From Pisaster brevispinus (taxonomy: Eukaryota > Echinodermata > Asteroidea > Forcipulatida > Asteriidae): a stretch of 64,000 nucleotides of DNA. A program made the position numbers and the translations under genes. Each line of letters starts with the position of its first letter. The first letter of the stretch is position 1. The notes below the pieces were generated by a model. That model was not told the DNA's origin, searched no databases, and saw nothing but the letters and a program-made list of their open reading frames with translations. Where the stretch lies: assembly GCA_023634235.1 (NCBI GenBank), contig JAMKCF010000015.1:3821698-3885697 (forward strand). The letters run 5' to 3'. Below are positions 39,501 through 49,662 of this stretch, piece after piece.

Positions 39501-42500
39501 TTAGAAACCCACTTGCCTCCAAAACTTCAAAGTATTTCCATTTAAATTTCTCAATGTAGATACTTGATGACTTGAACTTAAAAAATAATTTTATTTTGAC
39601 TCATTTGCATAATTAATTAAGAAGCTAGACACGAGAGAAGTTCTGTGCTACTTCGTGAAACCAATTGTGCAAAAGCAGTGCGTGCTACTTCGTGAAAACG
39701 CTGACGATATAAGGTGAAAGAAATATGGCAAAGTGTATACCACAAAATAGAGAAGTATGTACTCTTTCCAACATTTTTATTTCGGGTTATTTTGTGTGGA
39801 CAGAGTCTGATTCAGCACGGCATGCCCAACGGGACTATTGTGGTCCTTGCTGGTCTCACCAACACCTATGCAGATTACATTGCAACGTATGAGGAGTACC
39901 AGGTAAGAACAGCGAGAAGAGTAGCGTGAAAATAACTTGCAGTTAATTTTTTGACAATATTTCCAGTAATGTCTTTTGACGGAGCCAAGCTTTGAGTTGT
40001 CAAATAATTTAAAGATTAGCATTGTGCCTCAAAGATTAGTAAAGCTGCACCACAAATTACTGTTTTAAGAGCAATATCAATTCCTGCCTTCAGCTTCCCC
40101 CAAGTTATTTTCATCTTAAATATTTTCTTCTTGTAACAATTTACCAAGATTGGCTTTTAGTCTTGTTTGGGGCGAACTTGCTTGAATTCTTTTGTAAAAG
40201 TCCTTAATAGTGGTCTTTTCCTATTGTAGCATATAACTTTGAATCCTTCTTGATGATATCTTGATTTATTGTAAATGGTGGATCGTGACCCTTATGAACC
40301 TTTTGCTGTATTCCCCCTCCTAGGTCCAGCGCTATGAAGGTGCCTCCACGGTCTTCGGTCCTCACACACTCCAAGCTTATATCAACCAATTCAGTAGCTT
40401 GTCAGGATACCTAGCAAAGGTAAGAAGACCTTTATTATCTGGTTGGGGTAGTGGTATCTTGCCTTGCCTTCCACCTCTTCCACCTCTGGGACCCCAGTTC
40501 AAATCCCACCGGGGGCACTATGTGGATTGGGTTTTCAGTCCCAGCCTGATTGCATGGGTTCTCCCTGGAATAATTCTCTAGGGCTTTCCTCCCACATCTA
40601 AAACTGAAACTTTCTTCCTTGTCTTCTCTCAGTGGGGTTCTTGGCTAATAAAGTGATTAAGTTCGCTTTTCTGAGAGTCCTTGGCTTCACAACCAGAATA
40701 AATAAAATGAAATGAAATGAAATAAAATGAGTATTGGTGTATCATTTGAAGACAAGGTTCCAGTTGTTCCAAATGGTATATGGAAAATATAGCACGTCTG
40801 CAACCCATATCCAATCGGCTTTCGGCCTCATTGGATATGGGATGCAGAAGCGCTCTATGTCTCCATATTCCAGTCGCGCTTATGTGATAGCTAATAATGT
40901 TCCAAACGGTGCTCATCTTCATTGCTTGTCTTCAGGTGGAAAAGAGCGCTGCACACCTGTTCTAAAAAGACGGCCATCAGTTATGATAAAGCGCTAAATA
41001 TGAACGGTATACTAACTATTATTATTACTGAACTAGCTTCCCCTACCACACAATGCAAGCTTCAGATCATAATTCAGCTTTGACTGTTTTTATTGATTTG
41101 TCCTCCATCCTCAGGGTACCCAGCCCAAACCTGGACCTACCCCAGAGAATCTCCTGAGCAAGATGATCAGCCTTCTGCCTCCAGTATTGTTTGATGAGGT
41201 CCTTCCTTTTGAGAAGTTTGGCGGTGTGGTTAAAGATGCTGACGCAAAATACAAGAAGGTGAGTATTCAGTTGGAAAATAATCTGGGCCCAATTTCATGG
41301 CTCTGCTTACCGTAAGCAAAGAATCAACGCTTATGGAAGCAGAAAGCGTCAAGCGTATTTCACGGGTTATCAGGTAATTTTTGCTTGTACGCATAAGTAC
41401 TCCATATTACTATGCATTCTTCGCTTACACTGCAAGCGCAGAGATTCGGCGGTAAGCAGAGCCATGAAATTGGGCCCTTGAGGAATGTTCACTTAGTAGT
41501 TGCACGGCCGGTTTTTTCTTCACCAAAACTTCAAAAGATGTTTCCTTGATATTACAGCAAACTTCTCAAAATTTTTGTTAAAAAAAAGAAAAAAGTCTTA
41601 AAATGTGGGATAGTTTGAAATATTATATCTGGGTTTTTGGGTGTCTCTTTACAAATATTTTAACTTTGCCCAGGCCCTGGCATTATCAGCCGTTTTCAGA
41701 CAGAATACAAAACATACATATACATACTGTGGCTTCAATCAACTGATTTTGTTGTTGCGGATTTCAAACATAGTTGACAAATAATTAACACCACAATATA
41801 CATGAAAGTTGTGTGCTTTATAGTGTTTTTTTCACCAGTGTGATGAATATTATGTATGTGCCTTTTTTCCCCACAGAACTCAACTGTGACTGCAACATTT
41901 CGCTCTGGAAATCCCAGGAATGACTTGAGGGTAAGTCTATTGTACACTTGATTATGTTTCTTCCTTAATAATAATAATAGAAATACCACACATTTATGAA
42001 GCGCACAAAACAAAAGGTCTCTATGCGCTGTACAAATTGATTAGGGGACCCAGAAACAAGACAAAATGAAGCAAAAAAAGCCAACAAAGGGAAGAAAAAG
42101 ACAATAGATCTATTCATACATTCATTCATGTATTCATACATTTTGGTACCACTTTGTGGTCCCACATACATAGCTTAAACGCATGAAGGAAACAAGCACG
42201 CGCATTTTATCGGGGTCCAATGTTCCAATACATGCGAGACTTACACAGTCTATAGTCATTGCTGTGGCTAAACAGTGAAAGGAAATCAAACCCTGTTGCA
42301 TTTTTTATAAAGCTATCTGTGAGTTTCACTAAGGCAATGCTTATAAAGAGGGACTCCACTGTCAAATTCGTTTTTGTTACCACTTATTTTATTTCAGATA
42401 AAGACCATATGAAAATGAAAAGCAAAACAAGTAAATACAAGTGTCTAACCTCACGTTAAAATGGTGTCAAATGACACTGTGTTTGATACCCTACAAGTGC

Positions 42501-43251
42501 AATTTTTTGTCAAAATCCAAAAGCTTTGATGACGTCACATTTCAAATAGATGGTCTGTACATTTTTGCACATTTTTCGTTTACAATTTTTTTTACAGACT
42601 GGAGACACTTTCCTCTCGGTGGAATTCAAAGATCCATCCACGGGCAAATTTGCTCAGATGTTTTCCGACTCCGATTGGTGCACAAGGTTTGTAAAATTTA
42701 AAAGAAACACATTTGATCCCAGCATTGTGAAGACTTACACAATTAAGATATTTGGACATTATTCGTCCTGTTTTCTAGTATCTTTTTAAATGGGGTTGGT
42801 TTAATAAATCGTGGCCCAAAACAATAGAGCATTTTACTCTGTGATCAGTAAACACCAGTGACTCAATTTGCCTAATAATCACTCGCACTTATTGTAAAAG
42901 TTTCCATGCATTGGTAGAAAAAAAACTAGAAAAAAACAGTTGAACAAAAACTAAGCCTTAGAAATGAGTTAAAATCTACTACACAGCTCACATTCTAGCA
43001 AGGGATGGTTGGTATTGAAAATCCTCTTCTCTTATCATGTTAAAACTAACAAATTTCTTTCATTTTTCAGATTTTACTGGAAGCGAACCGAGGAGTTGTT
43101 AGGCTTGAGCGAGGCAACAGCGTGGTGGCAAATACCTATGACAGTACCCGTTGGTACCTACCGCCTGCATGTGTATGGTACGGCAAAACACATCATTGAA
43201 GGGATGAAATCGTATGAGGGAATTTCAAGGGCGTTTACTGTTACAGCTTAG
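27375..43251 (+). CDS. ASAH2: Neutral ceramidase, complete, predicted active
   Basis: Neutral ceramidase hydrolyses ceramide to sphingosine and fatty acid at the cell surface or in secreted form. Nineteen exons join in frame to 727 residues: 27375-27593, 28947-29099, 29969-30145, 30843-30970, 32839-32916, 33418-33538, 34557-34679, 35113-35199, 35764-35868, 36586-36667, 37941-38053, 38551-38645, 39139-39178, 39804-39902, 40324-40419, 41115-41258, 41877-41930, 42598-42686 and 43071-43251. Order: hydrophobic N-terminal segment (about 11-25), Thr/Pro-rich mucin-like stretch (about 30-54), catalytic domain from ANYKVGVGIADITGP, C-terminal immunoglobulin-like domain from about 600. Zinc ligands are SGTHTHSG (145-152), His257 (WFAVHG), Glu492 (PGEF) and Tyr532 (ADYIATYEEY). 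The nucleophile is Ser308 in GDVSPN. Length and domain order match animal ASAH2. Confidence 0.95.
27594..29968 (+). other. Introns 1 and 2 of the plus-strand ceramidase
   Basis: Intron 1 (27594-28946) shows no repeat or exon that I recognise. Exon 2 is 28947-29099. Intron 2 (29100-29968) carries a SINE-like repeat at 29343-29656 with a 36-bp internal duplication. Confidence 0.6.
29343..29656 (+). mobile_element. SINE-like repeat (B-box head, AATAAAT tail)
   Basis: 'accccggttcgaatcctgctg', 'gcactatgtgggttgggt', 'cttccttccttgtcttctctc' and 'cttggcttcacaac' are shared with 40435-40715 and in part 31376-31560. A 36-bp unit is tandemly doubled at 29501-29570. Confidence 0.68.
29969..30145 (+). 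CDS. ASAH2: Ceramidase exon 3: zinc-binding SGTHTHSG
   Basis: This 177-bp, phase 0-0 exon encodes VLKRLQLEYKDLYTNKNVAI, SGTHTHSG and GFLEHVLFQVTSLGF. The HTH pair contains the first zinc ligand of the family (His97 in the Pseudomonas enzyme). Its counterpart in the second gene has the same length and phase. Confidence 0.94.
30174..30324 (+). mobile_element. Internally deleted GGGCCC-ended repeat
   Basis: Complete ends with about 40 bp missing from the right half, in intron 3 of the plus-strand ceramidase, 28 bp after its donor. Confidence 0.72.
30971..32838 (+). other. Intron 4 of the plus-strand ceramidase
   Basis: A tRNA-headed repeat lies at about 31376-31560, same family as 29343-29656 and 40435-40715. 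The rest (31600-32830) is AT-rich single-copy-looking sequence with no exon recognised. Confidence 0.6.
31376..31560 (+). mobile_element. SINE-like repeat, partial
   Basis: Diverged copy: 'aaccccggttcgattgccgg', 'ttgggtcttcagtccctac', 'ttttcctcccatgtctaa'. Confidence 0.6.
33050..33400 (+). mobile_element. tRNA-headed SINE
   Basis: 'gggttcgagtcctggtcatgac' and 'ccttgagcaagacactcaac' followed by 'cacccaggagtatatggggtacc'; it ends 'gagcgctatataagaagcc' just 18 bp before exon 6 of the plus-strand ceramidase. Confidence 0.68.
34123..34315 (+). mobile_element. 193-bp GGGCCC-ended TIR repeat upstream of the nucleophile exon
   Basis: Plus-oriented complete copy in intron 6 of the plus-strand ceramidase. 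A SINE-like tail ('cacccaggagtaaatgggtacctgtgagg') follows at 34317-34480. Confidence 0.78.
34557..34679 (+). CDS. ASAH2: Ceramidase exon 7: nucleophile exon, GDVSPN
   Basis: Encodes GKFVAAFASSNLGDVSPNTK followed by a Cys-rich segment (KCIDTGKPCDYNTSTC). Ser308 in GDVSPN aligns with the catalytic Ser of the family (Ser274 in Pseudomonas, Ser354 in human). The exon and the next one lie between inverted copies of a 193-bp repeat (34123-34315 and 35490-35682). Confidence 0.95.
34715..34985 (+). mobile_element. tRNA-Leu-like SINE
   Basis: 'gtcaagcacattggacttaa', 'gggctcgagtcccggtcg', 'tgtccttgagcaagacact' and 'gaacccagaacacttatcg' are all present, in intron 7 of the plus-strand ceramidase. Confidence 0.7.
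35490..35682 (-). mobile_element. 193-bp GGGCCC-ended TIR repeat, inverted copy
   Basis: The core reads 'gagcaggataccagtcacaaa', the reverse complement of the other copies. It lies in intron 8, so exons 7 and 8 are bracketed by inverted copies. Confidence 0.78.
36178..36310 (+). repeat. Repeat shared with 63042-63192
   Basis: 'cattttcatttttacaaagggcacttcc' and 'gaaggggcaccaaggccaag' match the reverse complement of 63042-63192. A short piece is also at 14030-14080. Confidence 0.6.
36870..37030 (+). mobile_element. tRNA-Lys-like composite repeat, copy 1
   Basis: 36938-37009 folds as a tRNA: acceptor GGCTGGA/TCCAGTC, D arm GCTC/GAGC, same ACGTTAA loop and B box GGTTCAAGTCC. It shares both flanks with the other copy. 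It is a SINE head or a tRNA pseudogene unit, in intron 10 of the plus-strand ceramidase. Confidence 0.7.
37150..37500 (+). mobile_element. CR1/L2-like LINE fragment (end of reverse transcriptase)
   Basis: The frame 37170-37481 reads TFKALDGLSPDDIFDLLHKY and YGQRAFNFIAPSFWNDLPVH, the C-terminal signature of non-LTR reverse transcriptases (FKALxGLxPxYLxDL ... RAFSxAAPxLWNSLPxxIR). 5'-truncated, not functional, in intron 10 of the plus-strand ceramidase. Confidence 0.75.
37941..38053 (+). CDS. ASAH2: Ceramidase exon 11, acceptor inside a retroposon tail
   Basis: Encodes GDTEGDLFWKFIVNKIKKPS, AQLVECQKPKPVLLPIGE. It enters in phase 1 and leaves in phase 0. The acceptor is the TAG that ends a (TTA)n run at 37923-37940. 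This run looks like the simple tail of a CR1/L2-like or SINE element, so the repeat supplies the splice site. Confidence 0.92.
38075..38445. repeat. 'gtccttgaaa' repeat element
   Basis: The word TCCTTGAAA/TCCTTGAAT recurs about a dozen times in clusters at both ends of a 370-bp stretch bounded by AGGGTTCGTACG and TGTACAAACCCT, which are partly inverted. It lies in intron 11 of the plus-strand ceramidase. Confidence 0.6.
38551..38645 (+). CDS. ASAH2: Ceramidase exon 12: zinc-ligand Glu
   Basis: Encodes MLEPYPWGPSIVDTQMLRIG then QFAVVAVPGEF. Glu492 of PGEF aligns with the third zinc ligand (Glu540 in human). It ends in phase 2 and joins the 40-bp exon 39139-39178 (TTMSGRRTRDAAKK), then 39804-39902 with Tyr532, the fourth ligand. 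Confidence 0.93.
39410..39710. mobile_element. 301-bp element with perfect 37-bp terminal inverted repeats
   Basis: 39410-39446 and 39674-39710 are exact reverse complements over 37 bp (ATATCGTCAGCGTTTTCACG...). If TA is the duplicated target, the ends are TCGTCAGCG, as in Tc1/mariner-type elements, but the TA is ambiguous because the ends are AT-rich. It lies in intron 13 of the plus-strand ceramidase. Confidence 0.8.
40435..40715 (+). mobile_element. SINE-like repeat with A-rich tail
   Basis: Copy in intron 15 of the plus-strand ceramidase, starting 16 bp after its donor and ending in 'gaataaataaaatgaaatg'. A hairpin (CCCATATCCAAT, inverted at 40830-40841) follows at 40804. Confidence 0.65.
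41285..41477 (-). mobile_element. CATGGCTC-type GGGCCC-ended repeat
   Basis: Inverted relative to 11301-11556 ('gtcaagcgtatttcacgggtt'). It is in intron 16 of the plus-strand ceramidase, 26 bp after its donor. Confidence 0.72.
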
Positions 43252-43477
43252 ACAGATAAAGAGCAAATGCCCTACTTCTGCTCAGCACAGGAGTGTCGCA
43301 CTTAGCAGAAAGCGGTTGCCTGCCAAAAGGCCATGTTCATTCATTCAGATTGTTGTAACTGGTAACCAGTTTTTTGCTACGCAGTGCTAAGCAGATAAAT
43401 TTGCTTTGCAATAGTGTCTTCTTAAAAAGAACTGTGAAATGTATCTGTCGCTAATACAAAATGATAAAGGCATAGTG

Positions 43478-43795
43478 GCTTCTTATAAAGTGTTTAAATC
43501 CGTCACTCAGTGACGCTCATTATTACCCATGGTTATTGGAACATTTATTTCATTCCTTAAACCATTTCAGCTCCTTTTAGCATGCAGCCTGTGCTGCTAA
43601 GTTTGTAGCCAACCAAGCTAAATCAATCACAAGAACCGTCTCTGCCCTCACAGGTACCCATTTACCCCTGGGTGATGAGAAGCAATTATAGTTAAGTGTC
43701 TTGCTCAAGGACACCAAGTGTCATGACCAGGATTCGAACCCACACCCTGATGACTCAGCCACCAAAATTAAAACCCTTGACTACGGCACACTCAA
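43478..43795 (-). mobile_element. tRNA-headed SINE, inverted
   Basis: Reverse complement of the family at 33050-33400 ('gggttcgaatcctggtcatgac', 'ccttgagcaagacacttaac', 'cacccaggggtaaatgggtacc', 'cgtcactgagtgacgga'). It begins about 230 bp after the ceramidase stop, so it may lie in the 3' UTR. Confidence 0.7.
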
Positions 43796-44385
43796 TCCAT
43801 CAATGGTGATGTTTTGAGCAATATCAATCTTTTACACTTGTTCTGTCAAAGGTTATTGCAGGGCGTTTGTGTTGGATTAATGCCTCACAAAATTAATGAT
43901 AAATGACTCTCATGTACTGTAATGCTAAACATTTGTGTATTTAATGTTTATCCTGTAACAGTGGTCTGCTGGCAAATTGTTCGGCTGTATAGTTCAGTAT
44001 TTAATATGACTTAACATGTGCAGGTGCAAAAGCTGAGGGATCAGTGAAATGAAAAGCTAGCTGGTCCTTCTTCTGGCTAGCAAACCTTGGCATACATAAT
44101 TTTATCAGGTATTGAGTTGAAAAGATGAAGTCATTGAATAGTGCATCCTACCATTAAAGTGAATATTGATTTTTAGTTTTCTTTGATCAATGTTGTTATT
44201 GATTATATTCAAGATGTGAAAGGGATTGAGATCGTGCACCCTTTTTCACTTGTTGCAGAAAAAAGGGCAGTGCATTATTGATTATGTTCACAGATTTGAT
44301 GATTTTTATTAGACTGCAATGAATACTTTGAAAGTATCATCAAACATACGCAACAGACTGGTGGTGGTTGATCAGTTGTGTTATC

Positions 44386-44662
44386 TTAATAATAATAATA
44401 ATAAAGACATTTGTAAAGCGCCTAATGCATAAGCCTCTAAGCGCATAAAGAGAACAATAAAATATACAAAGAGTGAAAGAAACAATTACAAATAAGCAGA
44501 TTACAAATAAGCAGCTTCAAACAAATGTGTTTTTAACAGAGACTTAAAACAGTGTAAAGAACTAGCCTGGCGAATATGCACAGGAAGACCATTCCAAAGA
44601 AATGGTGCGGCATAAGAAAATGATCTTGGTCATGTTCCCTGTATCCGAAAACAGTGAGGGAT
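44386..44662 (-). mobile_element. CR1/L2-like LINE fragment
   Basis: The minus strand reads RSFSYAAPFLWNGLPVHIRQ and ASSLHCFKSLLKTHLF, then a 3' region with 'gcgctttacaaatgtcttt' and (TTA)n. 5'-truncated. Confidence 0.75.
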
Positions 44663-44777
44663 GCTAATGTTCATTATACAAAAAGAAACCAGACTGTTTT
44701 TTCCTTCCTGCCTCTTTTTGGTTACATTGATTTGAATGTGAGAAAATCACAATGACTGACAATGATAAAGGTCTATG

Positions 44778-44838
44778 GCAGTATTTCTTGTAAAATTGCA
44801 GTATTTCTTGTAAAATTGCAGTATTTCTAGTAAATGCA
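44778..44838. repeat. 20-bp tandem triplication
   Basis: GCAGTATTTCTTGTAAAATT occurs twice exactly and once with changes. Confidence 0.85.
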
Positions 44839-45290
44839 GTTGTTTTGTTTTTTTTATATTGTGCAGATTTTAATACTTAATCATGTTATATTATTTGCAA
44901 TTTATATAACCTAAAGTTGCAAAAAGACTAAGATTGAAATTATATGGAGGTGTTTCCTTTTTTCTGAAATGCTTTACCTCCCTTCCAAATGTTGTGGAAA
45001 GAATTGTAGTTATATTTAATTTCTACCCGTTTTCTCAATACTTTTAACTATAACGTTGACTATGAGTGAATCTGAAAGGATAATCGGGGAGTGTTTATAC
45101 AGGAGTTTATTATTTTCCAAATTCTATCTATAGACCCCTAACACAATACGTAGTGCACTCACACGCGCCTATCCTGTCCGCCATTTTAGGAGTAAAAATT
45201 GTGCAGAAACATGCAAAAAATATTTGGCTCCCAGAATGGCGCGCATTGTTCGGAGGTGCGTTACACATTGTGAAAGGGTGTCTATGGAAA

Positions 45291-45771
45291 TCAATAGACC
45301 CCTTGCATTGGCCGCCATCGTTGATGAAACGTGCACACGTGAAAGGCTATCATTGGCTGAGAGTCGCGCGCAGCGCGTACGTGCGTGCACTTTTCCATTG
45401 TTTGCCATTAAAGATGGCGGCCACTGACGTCATGTGCAATCCATCTATAGACCCGTTGCATAACGTGAAACGCTACAGAGACGCTGAGGTCACGCGCACG
45501 TTTTTACGCGCAAAGAACAACTTTTGTCCAATGGTTTGCCTCCTTTGGCCTCAGTGGGAGCGCTTTTTTACCTCAGGGAGGGTGTTTTTTTGAGCGTGTG
45601 ACGCCATATGCAAGGGGTCTGCAGACGCAAAACACTACAGGTACGCTGCCACAGCTGAGGTCACGTGCATGTTTTTACACACAAAACACAGCTATCGTCC
45701 AATGATATGCCTCCTTTTGGCCTCGGGGATGGTGGTTTTTGAGAGAGTGTCATATGCAAGGGATCTATTGA
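45291..45771. mobile_element. 481-bp TIR element with internal duplication
   Basis: The ends TCAATAGACCCCTTGCAT and ATGCAAGGGATCTATTGA match at 17 of 18 positions. Two diverged tandem units (about 45455-45616 and 45617-45770) share 'gctgaggtcacg', 'catgtttttac', 'gtccaatg' and 'cctcctttggcctc'. CpG-rich. Open frames here are not gene-like. Confidence 0.65.
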
Positions 45772-47379
45772 GTGAATGAGTTGATGTAAATTAATGGCAT
45801 AACGAGTACAAAAGTCAAATGTAACTGGCTCGGAGTGTTCATTATTATGCAAAAAAATTTGTTGTGCTTTTTTTTAAGGACACTATTTGTTAGAACCTCA
45901 AATTCATTCAGATTTTGGTTGTAAAGTCTTTATTTTAGGGCATGTTATGAATAAATAACACATTTTTATTTAATTTGATATAAAGTTTAATTATGACGTA
46001 ATAACCGGAATGTTATTCAGTACAAATCTCTGAAATTGTTTGTGATTTGTGGCGCCTATTTGTATTGCATCACTAAATAAATGAAAAAAGACTGCAAAAA
46101 TTGAAGGGAAGAAGTCGTTTTCTTTTTTATTTTTCTTAAAAGAGTTTTACTTAACATTCTTTAAATATTTTTCGGGGTAAGCAGCATGACCCACAATTGA
46201 ATTTCCTCTATGAAAGCATGGCTTGTAAAAATAAATATAAAAAACATATTCGTCGACAGCCACGGTGATGTGACTTTTATGTAAATAAGTATTGTTTTGT
46301 CACACTTTTAGACCACCGACTCTTGACCAATGATAATCACCTATGCCCACACATGACATGATGCGCATTAAAGTAGATCGCGAACTATAGTCAAAACTAA
46401 ACGGACGTTGGTAAAAATTCAAAATGTCTGAATGTTTTCTTGTCAACTATTAACCATTCTTTTTATTTAGGTAGGCTTTTAACAAATTTGCTTATGATAA
46501 AATAATAAAAACCGAGAGAAACTTCACGAGCGGATGGATAAACATGCACGGGACCCGTTCACTTTAATATGTTTGTATACAAAATAACCGCATTACCTTT
46601 TGTTTTCACCCCAAATAATCCCCAACTACACTGCCGCTGTCATTGCGTCATCAGGATTCAAGCGGAGCGAGCAGACGACATTCTTTAGCTCCCGGTGAGA
46701 AAATGCGATTTAATGAAACTAAATTCGGTGCAGGGAGATTAAATACCCTCGAAAGTTTTCTATCTTTCTTAGTGTATGCCGTTGCTATCGTTTTTGAAGA
46801 CTACCTGCTCACAAGTAGCTGCAGCATATATGCAACAGGTAAGCCCAAAAAGTGAGAAATTATCTCAGGAATTTTTTTGAAATGTCACAAAATATCTTCT
46901 GCAGGAATGATTAGAAACAACGGCAAAAAAGTATATCCTACTTCACGTACATTTTACTTTGAAACAATTATCTGTTTGAGGTAAATAAATACATTGGTTT
47001 GGAGTTGGTACCGGTACTGTTTTAGAAATTTAAATGCAAAAACGATAAGAACAAAAATACTGACCAAGTTTTATACTGTTTTTTTTCCGTTCTAGGATGA
47101 CATAATTTCCACGAGATGACGAAGAACTTGAGCTACAGACAACATAAATCTTTTGGGGCCAAAACTCGTCAGACTTTCCAAAACTGGTTTATACTTCGGC
47201 TGGAGTGTTTCAGCAGACTTCTGACCAAAATAGAGTGGAGGAATTCTTCTCAGTTTCATCAGTTTGAATTGTGCAATATCATTGTTGAAACTCTCTTGAC
47301 ATGCTTGAGGAAAGCTTTGCGTCCTGTATGAACAACTTGAAGAGGTCATCCCGGTAAGCTCCGTAAAACCATACACTTT

Positions 47380-47382
<3 letters not shown>

Positions 47383-47442
<60 letters not shown>
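47383..47442. repeat. (AG)n microsatellite
   Basis: About 28 AG units with one GAT interruption near the left end. The minus-strand Ser-Leu frames across it are artefacts. Confidence 0.9.
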
Positions 47443-47446
<4 letters not shown>

Positions 47447-48307
47447 TGGCAACATTTGTATCCCCCTAAAAAAACTAGTGGGCTCAACACATACCAATGA
47501 AAGTGCTTAATGTCATAAGACTAATTTGACAACTCCATAGCCCCAGAACCCAGTCAAAATGTAACGGAGGCATTTTGTAAGACAGTTTGACACTGTGAAT
47601 TATCTTGACGCATGTCACATTACCAAGCTTGACTGATAATAACGGTTAAACCCTCACATTTCCCCCATTGAATTTGTAACGTTAATCCTTCTCAAATGGT
47701 TTGTAGAGAGCAATTTGCATAATAATGCCAACTATGCGGACATTTTCTTTTTGGTAATGTAGTCAGGTAGTCTGTATCGTGTCTGCTCTGATTTAATTAG
47801 GGGACACGTGCTTAGAATGGCTCCGCCCAGTTTTGTCCCACTTGCAAAAGTAGATTGTATGACTGTAAGCCGGTAGGAGGGGCCACAAGACGATTCTAAG
47901 TTTGCCAGAAGTTTGCATGCGCACGCACGCACCTGTGAACTATGATGATTGTACTTATTAAATTTTGATTGGCGAATCAACGCGTGCCTAACTTGAATAG
48001 TATTGGTATGTAGCCAGGTGCAAAGTGGAGGATAATTCTAAACAAGTCTAGAGTCATTGTTGAACCGCTCAGAGAATTTGTTCTCTCGTAGGTCGTCGAA
48101 CTAAGAATTAGTCTTCGATTGATTGAATGCCAGTCTTGTAATGAGGATGATTGTAATTTTGGTTTTGTGGTTCAGTGAGAAGTTTACAAATTAATGTCTG
48201 TCTGGTGGATATTAAACAAATGGAACTTCTATATGAATGAGGCGTTGAATCGATTAAAACCTGTTGATACGTAATGTTGTAAACTTGTAATGTTGTAGTC
48301 GAGTCCA

Positions 48308-48501
48308 GAGCTCAATTTCATAAAGCTGCTTAGCAATTTAATACTGCTTAGCAACTTTCTATACTAAGCATAAAATGAGAGGGGCACCAGTCATAACAAC
48401 GTAAACTTTATGGAATTTTGGCTGGTAACCAGTTCCAGCTAAGCAATATTTTTCTGTGCTTAGCAAGTTTTTGTGCTTACAGGTTTTATGAAATTGGGCC
48501 C
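48308..48501 (+). mobile_element. GGGCCC-ended repeat, variant core
   Basis: The ends match the 193-bp family but the core is different ('gaggggcaccagtc', 'aacgtaaactttatgg', 'ctggtaaccag'). The same core occurs at 22270-22430. Confidence 0.65.
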
Positions 48502-48904
48502 AAATGTTGGTAAGATTCTTGAAACATTCTTTAGAAAATAGGAAAATATTTATTTTGAAGAACCCATTAACCATTGAAGATGTTGTACCTTCAAGATTTA
48601 CCTTCGGCTTTTATGGAGATGTCACACACCAGTAATGCTGAATCACAGATAGAGATGACTCTGTGTTAACTGGTAACTGAACTATAAGTAAAACAGGGAT
48701 CGGTGTTTTGCACACCAGAAATATTATGCCTTGCTGAGATGGAAGAATTTGAATATGTAGGCCGAAGCGACCACAAACAAATAAGTGAACAATGGATGGA
48801 ACCGCTTTAAATGAGTCCTTCTATGGAAAGTCTGAACTTTGTTATGTGGATTTAGTGATTTATTTGTTGTTGTTATTTTTTATTGTATACTTTTTATTTA
48901 TGCT

Positions 48905-48968
48905 ATTTTATTTTATTTATTCATTTATATATTTACTTATTTATTTATTTATTTATTGGGGGGGGGGT
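48905..48968. repeat. (TTTA)n running into G10
   Basis: Same composite as 2068-2119 and 16660-16737. Confidence 0.8.
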
Positions 48969-49098
48969 CGGGGCAAAATGCTTACAAGTGCAACAAGGCA
49001 CATTGAGATGCGAAATCAGTCTTAGAAAAACATGGATTGTGTGTGTATTTCACGAAAGGAAAATAAAGATAACCTATGTCATATAAATTCTGTAGAAC

Positions 49099-49104
49099 TT
49101 TATT
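49099..49104 (-). terminator. AATAAA signal downstream of the candidate exon
   Basis: The minus strand reads AAAATAAAGTTC. It is listed because it is the first canonical signal after the open frame ending at 49663. Confidence 0.3.
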
Positions 49105-49662
49105 TTCTAAAAGAATAAATCTACTTGTGCAAACACTACCCCAAGTAATCGTTCATAACTTACATATCATTTTAAATCTAGGCCAAGTTATTTCACACAG
49201 CCCATAAGCGTAGATAATGATGCACTGTCAAGCACAAACTAGCGTAGACTGTTCATAAAACAAATTTAAACATCACATAGAATTTAGGCCTGTAAACTGT
49301 TTCTAACAAACCTTTAATTTAAATGTCTTTGAAAATTGGCACATTTATTATATATATTTTTTACCGTTGTTTTCATCTTCAATTGAACCAACTGTTGCTT
49401 TCCTAAGTCAAAGCAGAGAATGTTATAATTATTATTAAATATCAGTGTAAAAAAATTTGTAGCTAAGCATGACTGAATACAAAAGTTTAAACTCACAAAG
49501 TATCGTCTCACCAGAAGCTACATTACCGGTACAATGCATTTTTGAGTGTGGCCTAAATCCTCCCATATCCTCTTCTCCTATAATACACTATGCACACAGC
49601 GGTGAAATAACACATGCCACACCTTTCTGTCATTTTTGTATGTGATCAATCAGTGCCACAAA

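Larger units (their letters stand above)
43252..49662. other. Convergent spacer, left part (3' flank of the plus-strand ceramidase)
   Basis: Begins with the 3' UTR of the plus-strand gene; the nearest poly(A)-like hexamer seen is ATTAAA at about 44152. Further contents: a degenerate GGGCCC-family stretch (about 43275-43440), an inverted SINE (43478-43795), a 'cttaacagtggtc' element (43960-44093), an inverted LINE RT fragment (44386-44662), a 20-bp triplication (44778-44838), a TIR element (45291-45771), an (AG)n tract (47383-47442), a GGGCCC-type element (48308-48501) and a (TTTA)n-Gn tract (48905-48968). Open frames at 46643-46855 and 47116-47331 match no family I know. Confidence 0.55.

Noticed and set aside
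45153..45593. 146-codon plus-strand open frame
   Set aside because: It runs through a CpG-rich TIR element with repeated modules and has no recognisable domain or splice context.
46643..47331. Possible small gene or lncRNA in the convergent spacer
   Set aside because: Short frames on both strands with no recognised family; a donor-like GTGAGA near 46694 is not enough to call an exon.
47092..47497. Minus-strand frames with long Ser-Leu runs
   Set aside because: These are translations of the (AG)n microsatellite.
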